From Archegozetes longisetosus (Eukaryota; Arthropoda; Arachnida; Sarcoptiformes; Trhypochthoniidae), in contig JAEMBT020000001.1 of assembly GCA_018873245.2 (NCBI GenBank), positions 14,610,220 to 14,674,219 on the forward strand: a stretch of DNA of 64,000 bases. The letters run 5' to 3'. Below are positions 48,310 to 58,233 of the stretch, in pieces. The notes beneath the pieces are model-generated. The model worked only from the letters and a program-made list of their open reading frames with translations. It made no database searches and was not told the origin of the DNA. Each line of letters opens with the position of its first letter. The first letter of the stretch is position 1. Position numbers and translations under genes: made by a program.

Positions 48310-50248
48310 GATTTGAGCCAAAGTTATGTTGAATTTGCATCTTTCGAACAACTTCAGTTTAATTCTCAAAAGTGATTTAACTATTGCGTTCACGTTTATT
48401 CTATAACAAGACTCAATTCTTTGTAAATTACATATTTTTTACTACTAACAAATATTTTTTCGACCTGTCATTTGAATAAGTTACTTGAACACCAATTGTA
48501 TGACAATAAGACTTAGAAAGTAAATGAAATCAGATCCATTAACTTACATAGATTGCACTTAAAATTTATCATGTTCCTATCTTTAGTACTAATGCAATAC
48601 TCATATCGACTTTTGTGCCTCAATTATTCGTTGATAAAACAGTTATATCTATGATATTTCAAAAATATTGCATAAATATAATAAGTTAATTGACTTCTAC
48701 TCTCATAAGTTAGAATTGCTTTTGAAATAACTATTAAATCAATATATGAGGGAATGCCAAATGAACATCATTTTCATCACATCGTTACTATAATTGAATT
48801 GAAAAACATTATTTTCGTATACAAATTCAATCATAGATTTCGAATTTTCAAACTATACATTATAACTTAATCAATAAGACATTTGTAAAATTAACTATTT
48901 TGGTGAGAAGATATTTTGCATAAAGTTTTGTCCTGAAAATAATACTAGTAGATATAGCAAAATGAATCAATTTATCTAATATTAACCTATGATCTAATAC
49001 CGAATTTAACTTAGGTTAGGTTAGTCTTAATCTAATGACAAGCTTTATACAGAATTTTAGATTCAAATTTGTAAAGTTCAGATTTCTGAGAAAATAAAAA
49101 ATAACAATTAGGCGATTATAGTTTCGAAATAATTAAGTATAGAAATAGTTTTTAAAAATAGATTTATATAATACTATGCTATAAGTGATAGTTAACTTTG
49201 TCCTCAAAACAATTTCAGCATTAATGTACAGTAGAGTGTAATTTTTTTCTCCCAAACAATCAAATTATCCTTAAAAATTGCTCGCTTTCATTATAAGACA
49301 AAATTACCATTAATACCAGAAGATTTCGTTAGTAATACATCCATAGCTTCTGTCTTGTATTTCTCAACACAAAGGTATTCAATTCAAGGCTTTTAACTCA
49401 TATATTCAAAGTTGATACAGTAAAACCTGTGTAACTTTTACGTACACTCAAATTCCTTGTTAAAAAATAATATAGAATCACTAAACCACATGTTAGGCTT
49501 TTACTGTAATTCTAACATTTGAAATGCAAATTTCACTTGAATGTTATCTTATACGTTAATAGTGTTGAAACTCTATTCAAACAATTATATGAACAAATAG
49601 TACCTGTGTGAAGACGTATTAAAAATGAAAGTTTTATAGATGATATGTAAAGAGTAAATCGATTATCACAAAGTAATCAAGTTTGATATAAAGCTCAAAG
49701 TTTTTCAATAATTTTAGTCACTATACAGTCACAAAACTAATTCTCTAAAATGATCTAAAAATATACAGAATATTCACATTATAAGTTATGCTAACTCAAG
49801 TTATTGGACAATGCATAGATAGTGAACAATCTGTTATTAATGATTATTCATACAATGATAAAGATTTATAGGACTCTAGTAAGTTATAAGTCTTTTTATA
49901 TTCATTTTTTATGTAGTCATGCTTCGAAAGTCATGCTATCGAGTTTCATAATTTAATGTCCAATTCATTAGGTATCTTATAGACTTTCACCAATACAACC
50001 AAAAGGATGAAATGGCATTTCGAAATATGAACATAAAAAATTTATAATTAAAATTTAAAGCTGAAAATTATAGAGACTTAGTACCAAATACTTTATCAGA
50101 TGTAAGGTTTAGAACTTGAAAACTTGTGAAAGTTTTCACTCACAATATATGTTTATCCTCCAATTACTTGAAAACATGTAGATACATAGCATTTATAAAA
50201 CTAAATATTTCAAAAGTAACAAATTTATAACTAACATAACATGTAATA
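48310..50248. other. 5' flank of channel unit C
   Basis: AT-rich. Contains unit-wide repeated blocks (48640-48750, like 17195-17290 and 32910-33000) and the exon-like block at 49790-49880 that reads MLTQVIGQCIDSEQSV in frame before a TAG. The end (50100-50240) recurs at 60830-60960. Confidence 0.5.
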
Positions 50249-50633
50249 TACTTCGCGACAAAATATCTGGAAAAAGTAAATGTAAAGTTCTCAACGAAAA
50301 TTACAATACTTTGACATAAAATCTACCACAAGAATGCATTTGATCCCAATTATTACAACTAAAATGAAATGATGATTTAATTCGGTCTCCTTCTGCAGCT
50401 ATGCGCTTTTCAATGCGTTTCTTCAAACTTTTGTAAGACGACTCCTATACGTCTAGTCATAAATTGTCTCATATATTGTTTATTATAGTGACCCACAGTT
50501 AAACTTTTTTTGGTTCATCTTTCTCAATAATATCCCTTATTATTCTTCACAAGCTTCTAACCAGATTGAGGTCGGAAAAATTAATTTTCGAGATATGCCA
50601 TGTGGTTACGGATTTTTTTGTCGTAAGAATTAT
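50249..50633. repeat. 380-bp dispersed repeat, copy 3
   Basis: Third copy of the family at 22390 and 33770. The related flank at about 60960 lacks it, marking an empty site. Confidence 0.7.
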
Positions 50634-50671
50634 TAACGTAATACGAAACAGTTAAGTCAAAGATATTCTAT

Positions 50672-51290
50672 AATACAAATAATTAAACTTGAAAACTAGT
50701 TTAATAAACTACTTTATGGAGAGCAGGTTTTTTGGAATCAATAATAATTTATTATTATGAGATTTACGCATATTGCGTAACATGTGGAATGTGGGACATT
50801 CGGTAGATTTTCATCGCGAGGAATAGTTGATTCCATGCATCTCATGAAGTGGAAACATCATTACATTCTCAATGCAGAGGCGCTTTTTAAGGTGCATGGG
50901 ATCCGTGATATTTCTCGTGATAAAAATCCGCCGAATGTCCCACAACTCACACATATTGAACTTTTTTAGTTTTAATTAAAACAGAAAGTTTACAAAAATG
51001 TATGGGAAGCAAAACATAACAAATAATTGGCCAACAGAATCAAAGAGAAACATCGTCAATTCAAAATTGAGCACCTTCGGAAACTTATGGCCCGCGTAAA
51101 GGCCGGAGTCCAAAACTATGATGCAGATTCTATTATCGAATAAATGATCTTTTGATTGATATAAAATTATATCTAAGAGTAATAAACTTGTTATTTTTCG
51201 ATAAATAAAATCTTTGCATCCTTTTGCTAACAAATAATAATTATATACTTTACTTTTGTTTTTAATTTCCATTAATTTTTGTGGTAGGCT
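50672..51290 (+). mobile_element. 0.6-kb transposase-derived element, copy 1 of an inverted pair
   Basis: Nearly identical to the reverse complement of 56045-56661. On the plus strand (50880-51143) it encodes NPPNVPQLTHIELF followed, with small breaks, by LKQKVYKNVWEAKHNK and IEHLRKLMARVKAGVQNYDA. This is the C-terminal part of an IS630/Tc1/mariner-superfamily transposase, where relatives have NPPNVPQ, then Pro-Ile-Glu and Phe-Trp. The minus-strand 98-codon ORF is a shadow of this. Confidence 0.75.
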
Positions 51291-51815
51291 TTTTATTTTG
51301 AGCTTTTGATCCTATATTAAACTAAATAACACAGCAGTTTTATCGCAAACATTTAATTCTTTTGCCAGTTTTACAAATGTTTAAAAGTTGTGTTCACGTT
51401 TTATTCGCATTTCGTTCAATTTATTGATTCACTTCTCTTAGTTTGTAAGACTCTCGATTACTGCCAGGTTTTTAGTCGAGTTGTAATATTGTTGCTGTAC
51501 TTGCCAATTCGGGTAGCCTCAAGTGCGACATTAAAGAAACAGTAAAAGATAGACAAACTTATTAAAAAAAAAACTAACCAAAACACTTGCTGATATTCAA
51601 CTAAAGTTTATTTTAAGATACAAAATACAAGCAAAGATCTCAGAGTAGAGATAGTGAAGATATCTAAGACGTCTGATAAGAAGTAGATTAAACTAATTGT
51701 TTATCAGCCCAGAGTATGGCTTGTGAGTGCCTTTAAATACTCAAAAGTTTAGGGCAGTGACCAAACGTTTTGGCTCATGTCCATGGTTTCATTTCAACCA
51801 GTGGTTAGTCTCAAC

Positions 51816-52247
51816 TAGGGTGACCAAGTCAAAAACTGTTAAATGCGGGACAAAAATATTTTGGCCCCCTTATAAAAATTTTAAAGAGTTTTAATCTGAT
51901 TGAAGTTACAAGTCACAGTTTGAAATAACAATTATGTGAAATATAAACTAAAGGTTTTATTGAGAACTGCATTTTATAAGAGTCACACACGATTTAAATG
52001 AAAACAAGGCATCAGATAAACGGATTAAAACTCTTTTTATCTAAAGACTTCTACATATTTTACGATAAGAAACGTGCTAACAATAAAATTGCATTATTTG
52101 CATTAAATAAAACATACAGTGGAAATCTGTTAAAATAAATCTTAAAATGTATGATATTTTCCGTCCGTAAAGGGCGCATACGGTATGATGGACACAACTC
52201 TTAAATGTGGGACAATCCAGCACAATGCGGGACAATTGGTCACCCTA
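51816..52247. mobile_element. MITE, 432 bp, GGGTGACCA family, copy 2
   Basis: Perfect 8-bp duplication GTCTCAAC at 51808-51815 and 52248-52255. Opposite orientation to the copy at 38916-39346 and similar along its whole length, including GTCCCGCATT-type sub-ends. Confidence 0.93.
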
Positions 52248-52608
52248 GTCTCAACCGATTGACCTCAAAAATCTTTAGACTAATTCCGATGAATTGACAC
52301 TTACTGTCAACTGATCCCATAATAGTTCTACACTTGAGCTCAAGCTATGAAGTTTTGTTGCTTAAGTTCGCAGAATAGATCGCTTCTCCTAAAACTAGAG
52401 GTTGCGCCCTATTTTACATTCTAATAAGAGATATATGTGAATGCAAAGAAATATTTTTCATTCACAATTTGTATTCCCAGATATTATTAAAAGAAAAGTT
52501 AGAAAACTTGTAACATAAGTGAATTTTGACTCTTAATCTTAAGTCGAACACATTTTTAAGTTTAAATAGTAGACAAATAAATGAATAAAGCATTAGATTA
52601 GAATTTAT

Positions 52609-55119
52609 TCATGAGAAGGTACTAAATAAGATATTGAAGTGACTTTTAATCATTCTGAATAAGTTTTTCAATAATTTTTTGCAAAGAGAAGTAAATTGTG
52701 CCTTTTTTATGGCAAGTTTTCGTACGATAGAGTAATTTTTGTATTGATACAACAGTGGTTTAACTTTATGATAAAATCCAATGATTAATGTTATTAAATC
52801 TACGAAAGAAAGAGAAGATAAGCCAAACCATAAGCCTAAAATTTCACCCAAATTATAGATCAATCGATTAATGTCCGTCTTCAAAGTTTCAGTATATCTC
52901 AAATGATCAGAGCTGATTGGAATCAAATCGAAACTTGTTGAGTTCAACATTTTATATAGTCTACTGATGAAATTAAAATGAATTGAATTACATTCACGGC
53001 CACATTCAGATTCACAGTTTTCTAAACTTTCAAATAAAAAAGATTGATTGGAAACAAATTCTGATTTACAGAATTTGTAATTTTTTGTTTTCAAATGCTC
53101 TTCTAGATCAAGATACAAAATGACATTATCTCTAGTCAAACATTTATATTGTCTGATAAAAACATCGATCAGACAATTGAATCGACAATATTCTGGTTCA
53201 TGACTAGAGTAGATAATTTGATCTTTATAATAAGAATTGCAAAAGTTTTTCCTTGTATTCAATGTTGTTGAAGAATACGATGTGTAAAAAGAATTGGTTT
53301 TTGTTTCTGGATGGACGAAAATAGTTTTGTAATTAAACGATGAGAACGAACCAACAATAGATATACCCGTGTATAAGTTGGTTGGAAAATGAAAACTAAT
53401 TTTCTTCAAATTTTTTTCAATATCCATATTTTGCAATAGATGTTTGAAACTATCGTTTAAATTACCAAAATAGAAACTTCCCATATGAAGTAACGATTTA
53501 TGTAATCTCAATTGAGGTTCTGGACAGAAAATTTTCTTATTTTGAATTTGAATTTCACATGATTTAAAAAGTTTTTCATAACTTAAATAACCATTGAATT
53601 CTTCAAATTTTCTTTCATTCAACATTTTAGAGAAAATATCAAAATATAATTCTTCCTTTGATCGACGTTCTGAGTAAATATTTTTAATGTCTTTTATATC
53701 AAATGAATTATTAAAGTAGTTGCGTTCTATTTTCTTGAGCGTTTCTTCACTGAAAAGAAGTGCTGAAACAACTAATTTTGGTAAAGTTTTAATTTGTTCT
53801 ATACTCAAACGAGTAATTGTTTTTTCATTTAGGAAGTCTACAATCACTTCATTCACTTGATATGACATAAGACTAAAAAATATTAGCTTAAGTAAAGAAA
53901 CAAATACGAATCGGAGTTTAATTTGTGATCGAAATTCGATAATAGAACATAAATTGACACCAATTCTTATCAGAAGTGAATTAATTATGTGGAAAATCTT
54001 CAGAAATGATTGACTAGTCAAGTGAAAGAAAGAAATTCCGAACCACATCAAAGGTATTGACCCGATCGAACACAAATATCCAATTAAATCCATTTTTGGG
54101 CTATGAATATAAAAAATTTCCTCTTCAAATGTTTTCTTAAACAATGCTAATATCGATCCTTTGAGAAAAAAGTAATTACTGCTACTACTCTTGATTGTTT
54201 TGATGTAATATATATTGTTGCAATCCTTTTTGCATATCTCTTTCAACACATTTCTTTCAAGCTTTATGTTACAACTATTTTCAATGCAAAAGGTTTTATT
54301 GAAAAAACCAATATCACTATAAAACCATTTTTTGTGACATCCACACTTTTTAGACTCTCTCTTCATCATATATTTAACAATACAGTCTTCTTGAGATTTT
54401 GGTGCATTCTTTACACCAGAATATGAATCATAATCTTGACAATTGGTCTTATATGGATGTGGTAGTAATATTTCATGAAAGGTATCCAACTCCATTTCGT
54501 ATGCGAAGCTATCTCTCAAATTTATGAAATCACTTAATATGTTTGGAGGTGTTTTAGTTCCATGAACGTTTATATTGATGTTCGAAATATTTAAATCTTT
54601 CGATTTTATTACTAAAACTGTAGTAAATTCATAATCCTTTGCTTCAAAATCATTGAAAAGTTTACTTAAAAATGTGATACACAATCGTGAATACGGTGCT
54701 ATACTTATTATCGGTTTAGAAAATTCATAACAATATTTCTTAGATTTATTTCTGAATTGAACTGTACACGGTATGTAGGAGTTAAATTCAGGTGAGTATA
54801 TTTTGTTATATTTATTTGACTTTGTTTCGTAAAATTTTCTACTACATATCGTAATGGATGGTATCTCATGTAGTATATGTTTAGACTTCAATTCAATAAC
54901 TGTTTCATAATTCAAATAGTTTATAGTTAAATCTATTGTTTGATATATGAACAGTATTAATATGACGAAATGTATAATTTTTTTAATTTGCTTTGAGTGA
55001 AAAATTTGAAGAACTTGATTGATTCGTTCTAACATTTTGAGTTTAATTCTCAAAAGTGAATTAATTATTGTGGTCACATTTAAGTAACTATATGATTTAA
55101 ACTTATCTAAAGTACACAT
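52609..55119 (-). CDS. Two-module DEG/ENaC channel, intact copy D (836 aa)
   Basis: Predicted cation channel with two fused DEG/ENaC modules. Residues: TM1 47-68; family motif PSITIC 87-92; ectodomain 1 to about 343 with cysteines at 92, 118, 130, 147, 227, 246, 259, 261, 278, 283, 296 and 300; TM2 344-371 with Gly361-Ile-Ser363 at the filter position; linker about 376-400; TM3 401-423; ectodomain 2 with cysteines 521, 532, 627, 645, 649, 660, 684, 702, 706 and 710; TM4 752-785 with Gly766-Leu-Ser768 in LGLWFGLSSL; basic tail of about 50 residues. The start is supported by conservation with copy B. No intron and no His-Gly motif before TM1. The stop TGA overlaps an AATAAA. Ligand, ion selectivity and tissue are unknown; mechanosensory or chemosensory roles are common in the family. 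Confidence 0.93.
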   Translation of the reverse strand: MCTLDKFKSYSYLNVTTIINSLLRIKLKMLERINQVLQIFHSKQIKKIIHFVILILFIYQTIDLTINYLNYETVIELKSKHILHEIPSITICSRKFYETKSNKYNKIYSPEFNSYIPCTVQFRNKSKKYCYEFSKPIISIAPYSRLCITFLSKLFNDFEAKDYEFTTVLVIKSKDLNISNININVHGTKTPPNILSDFINLRDSFAYEMELDTFHEILLPHPYKTNCQDYDSYSGVKNAPKSQEDCIVKYMMKRESKKCGCHKKWFYSDIGFFNKTFCIENSCNIKLERNVLKEICKKDCNNIYYIKTIKSSSSNYFFLKGSILALFKKTFEEEIFYIHSPKMDLIGYLCSIGSIPLMWFGISFFHLTSQSFLKIFHIINSLLIRIGVNLCSIIEFRSQIKLRFVFVSLLKLIFFSLMSYQVNEVIVDFLNEKTITRLSIEQIKTLPKLVVSALLFSEETLKKIERNYFNNSFDIKDIKNIYSERRSKEELYFDIFSKMLNERKFEEFNGYLSYEKLFKSCEIQIQNKKIFCPEPQLRLHKSLLHMGSFYFGNLNDSFKHLLQNMDIEKNLKKISFHFPTNLYTGISIVGSFSSFNYKTIFVHPETKTNSFYTSYSSTTLNTRKNFCNSYYKDQIIYSSHEPEYCRFNCLIDVFIRQYKCLTRDNVILYLDLEEHLKTKNYKFCKSEFVSNQSFLFESLENCESECGRECNSIHFNFISRLYKMLNSTSFDLIPISSDHLRYTETLKTDINRLIYNLGEILGLWFGLSSLSFVDLITLIIGFYHKVKPLLYQYKNYSIVRKLAIKKAQFTSLCKKLLKNLFRMIKSHFNILFSTFS

Positions 55120-56044
55120 TCTTCAACACTGATAAGTATTTTTAATCTGTAATTTAAATCAATTATATAACAATATGATTTAGAAAATAAACGAAATTAA
55201 ATCTAATAACTTATTTCGATTACATTTAAAATGTATGTTTTACTTCAACTTTAATTCAAGACTGATCAAATTCTGTCTCAACTATTCGGTAAATAAAATA
55301 GAAATGCGCGTGATGTCTCTTAAATACTGCAATAATATGAGAAATTAATTACTATTCTTATAAATTTGAATTGCTTTTGAAATAAATATTTAATTTATTT
55401 ATGAGATAATTTGAATCGAATATTATACAGTATTTTTCGCATGACATTACTATTATTGAATTGAATAAAAGCATGCAAGAACACCATATCTTTATACTAA
55501 TTATTACTGTTTTCGCTATAATAAATCAACTGAAACATCACATGCTCTCTCTCTCTCTCTCTTCCGAACCTTTACTATCAAGTTAGAAAAACTGATGAAT
55601 TTGCCTACGAGTGCTTTCAGCTATTCAACTTACTATTGGATTGAAAAATGAAGTAATCATCGATTAAACTGGCATTTACTAATAAACAGTTGGTTATTGA
55701 TTTATAAACTTTAATTAAATTGATTAGCCTCAAATTCGACAACAAAAGAGACAGTTGAAAAAATGCGTTATTGTGATCACATCAAACCGATTTAAAATAA
55801 AATTCAGACTAAAACTGAGACTAAGTACGTACTAAACGATAGTCGAAAAGGGATATAACGGTTGAGCTGATCGCAAAATGAATCGTTTGATTTTAATGAT
55901 TGATTTTAGCGTGATTTTCAAAATTTAGTTCATTATGCCTAAAATTATATTTATGTAACACTTAACCACTTAAAAATTCAATAGTAAGCTTAATGATTGA
56001 ACAAGGAAATTGTGATTAGAATATTCGTATATTTAAAGTATCTC
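55120..56044. other. 5' flank of channel gene D
   Basis: AT-rich, no gene. A (CT)n microsatellite lies at about 55545-55561. Parts resemble the 5' flanks of units A-C. Confidence 0.5.
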
Positions 56045-56661
56045 AGCCTACCCCAAAAATTAATGGAAATTAAAGTAACAAAAGTAAAGTATATAATTAT
56101 TATTTGTTAGCAAAAGGATGCAAAGATTTTATTTATCGAAAAATAACAAGTTTATTACTCTTAGATATAATTTTATATCAATCAAAAGATCATTTATTCG
56201 ATAATAGAATCTGCATCATAGTTTTGGACTCCGGCCTTTACGCGGGCCATAAGTTTCCGAAGGTGCTCAATTTTGAATTGACGATGTTTCTCTTTGATTC
56301 TGTTGGCCAATTATTTGTTATGTTTTGCTTCCCATACATTTTTGTAAACTTTCTGTTTTAATTAAAACTAAAAAAGTTCAATATGTGTGAGTTGTGGGAC
56401 ATTCGGCGGATATTTATCACGAGAAATATCACGGACCCATGCACCTTACAAACCGCCGCTGCATTGAGAATGTAATGATGCTTCCACTTCATGAGATGCA
56501 TGAATCAACTATTCCTCGTTATGAATTCCACCGAATGTCCCACATTCCACATGTTACGCAACATGCGTAAATCTCATAATAATAATTTATTATTGATTCC
56601 AAAAAACCTCCTTCATAAAGTAGTTTATTAAACTAGTTTTCAAGTTTAATTATTTGTATTT
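56045..56661 (-). mobile_element. 0.6-kb transposase-derived element, copy 2 of an inverted pair
   Basis: Reverse complement of 50672-51290. The 85-codon frame shared by the two copies is identical, so duplication or homogenisation was recent. Its right edge abuts the truncated channel gene F directly. Confidence 0.8.
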
Positions 56662-57454
56662 CGGTAACATAAATGACAGCTTCAAACAACTATTACAAAA
56701 TATGGATATTGGTAAAAATTTGAAAAAAATTAGTTTTCATTTTCCATTAGACTTACAGATTGACGCAGCTTTGATTGGTTCGTTCTCATCATTCAAATTT
56801 GAAAAAATTTTTGTCCACCAAAAAACAAAAATCAATTCATTTTTCAGCTCGTATTCTCTAAAATCATTGAGTACAAGAAAAAACTTTTGCAATTCTTATT
56901 CTAACGATCAAATTATTTATTCTAGTCATGAGCCAGAATTTTGTCGATTTAATTGTCTGATCGATGTTTTTATCAGACAATATAAATGTTTAACTAGAGA
57001 TAATGTTATTTTGTACCTCGATATAGAAGAGTACTTGAGAACAAAAAATTTTAAATTCTGTAATTCATACATTGTTTCCAATCAATACTTTTTATCAGAA
57101 AGTATAGAATACTGTGAGTTTAAATGTGGTCGTGAATGTAATTCAATTCATTTTAATTTCATCAGTAGATCATATAAAATGTCGAACTCAACAAATTTCA
57201 ATTTGATTCCAATCAGTTCTGATCATTTAAGATATACAGAAACTTCGAAGACAGACATCAATGGATTGATTTATAATTTGGGTGGAATCTTAGGCCTATG
57301 GTTTGGCTTATCTTCTCTTTCTATCTATGATTTAATTACGCTAATCATTGGATTTTATCATAAAATGAAGCGACTACTGCGTAAATACAAAAATTACCTC
57401 ATCTTGCGAAAATTTACCATTATTTGTAAAAGCTTATTGAAAAAACTTATTTAG
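56654..57454 (+). pseudogene. DEG/ENaC channel fragment F: second module only, inverted
   Basis: Opens directly at the edge of the 0.6-kb element and continues for 266 codons: YFGNINDSF (equivalent to D residue 550), ectodomain 2 with FCNSYSNDQII and CGRECNSIHFNF, TM4 with LGLWFGLSSLSIYDL, and a short tail. The whole first module, TM3 and the start of ectodomain 2 are missing, so it cannot encode a complete DEG/ENaC subunit unless joined to something else. It is the only array member on the plus strand. AATAAA follows the stop at about 57498. Its sequence is a mosaic of D-like, E-like and B-like blocks. Confidence 0.85.
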
Positions 57455-58233
57455 ATCAATTCAGGCCATTTTAATGTTGTTTTAGTACTTTCTCATCAAT
57501 AAATTCTAATCTGAAACTTTATTCATTTATTTTTCTACTATTTTAACTTAAAAATCTCTTCGACTTAAGATTAGATACTGAAATTGAGACACCTTCCAAG
57601 ATTACTAAATTTTCTTCTAATAATATCAGAGAACATAAATTACAACTCGATAAAAATGTCAACACGCTATGTAAAACTTGTATGAAATAGCATAAAAATT
57701 AAATTAAAACTGCTAAACGCTATTTTGTTATATATGGAATCAAAAGCTCAAAATAAAAGCTGCTTCGAATATTAATGAAAATCAAAGTAAAAGCAAAATG
57801 CTTAAAAAAGGATTTTCGGTTAAATCAGATAGTTATATTGATCAAAGTACCAAAAAATACTTATTAGATTTATTTAGAAATACTATTTTGATGGTAGATT
57901 TTCTGACTACTTCTAGCCAGTTCTTATTACTCAATCAAAATAACCTCATCATTTGAACTAGTTGGGCATTAACCATGTGCAATGGGAGAAAACTCTCTCA
58001 ATTGTGTCACAACTTAGAAATATAGAGATGTTCTGGGTTCACTTAAAATGGGATGCATATTCTCAGGGCTGCATAGCCGAATCAGGTGAAAAATTGATCA
58101 AAGACATAAAAAGAAAAATGAAGAAATTATCAGAAGCCTATTTCCATAGTTAGTTATCATGTACTAAAAATAAAACACTCATTGCTGTAGACAACGAGCC
58201 ATTATCATTAATTTAATAAATTAACAATGAGAA

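Noticed and set aside
50976-51272. 98-codon minus-strand ORF, identical at 56104-56361
   Set aside because: It lies opposite the recognisable transposase tail (NPPNVPQ and following); identity reflects recent copying, not a separate gene.
55545-55561. CT-repeat as a regulatory GAGA-type element
   Set aside because: A short microsatellite with no conserved counterpart upstream of the other channel genes.
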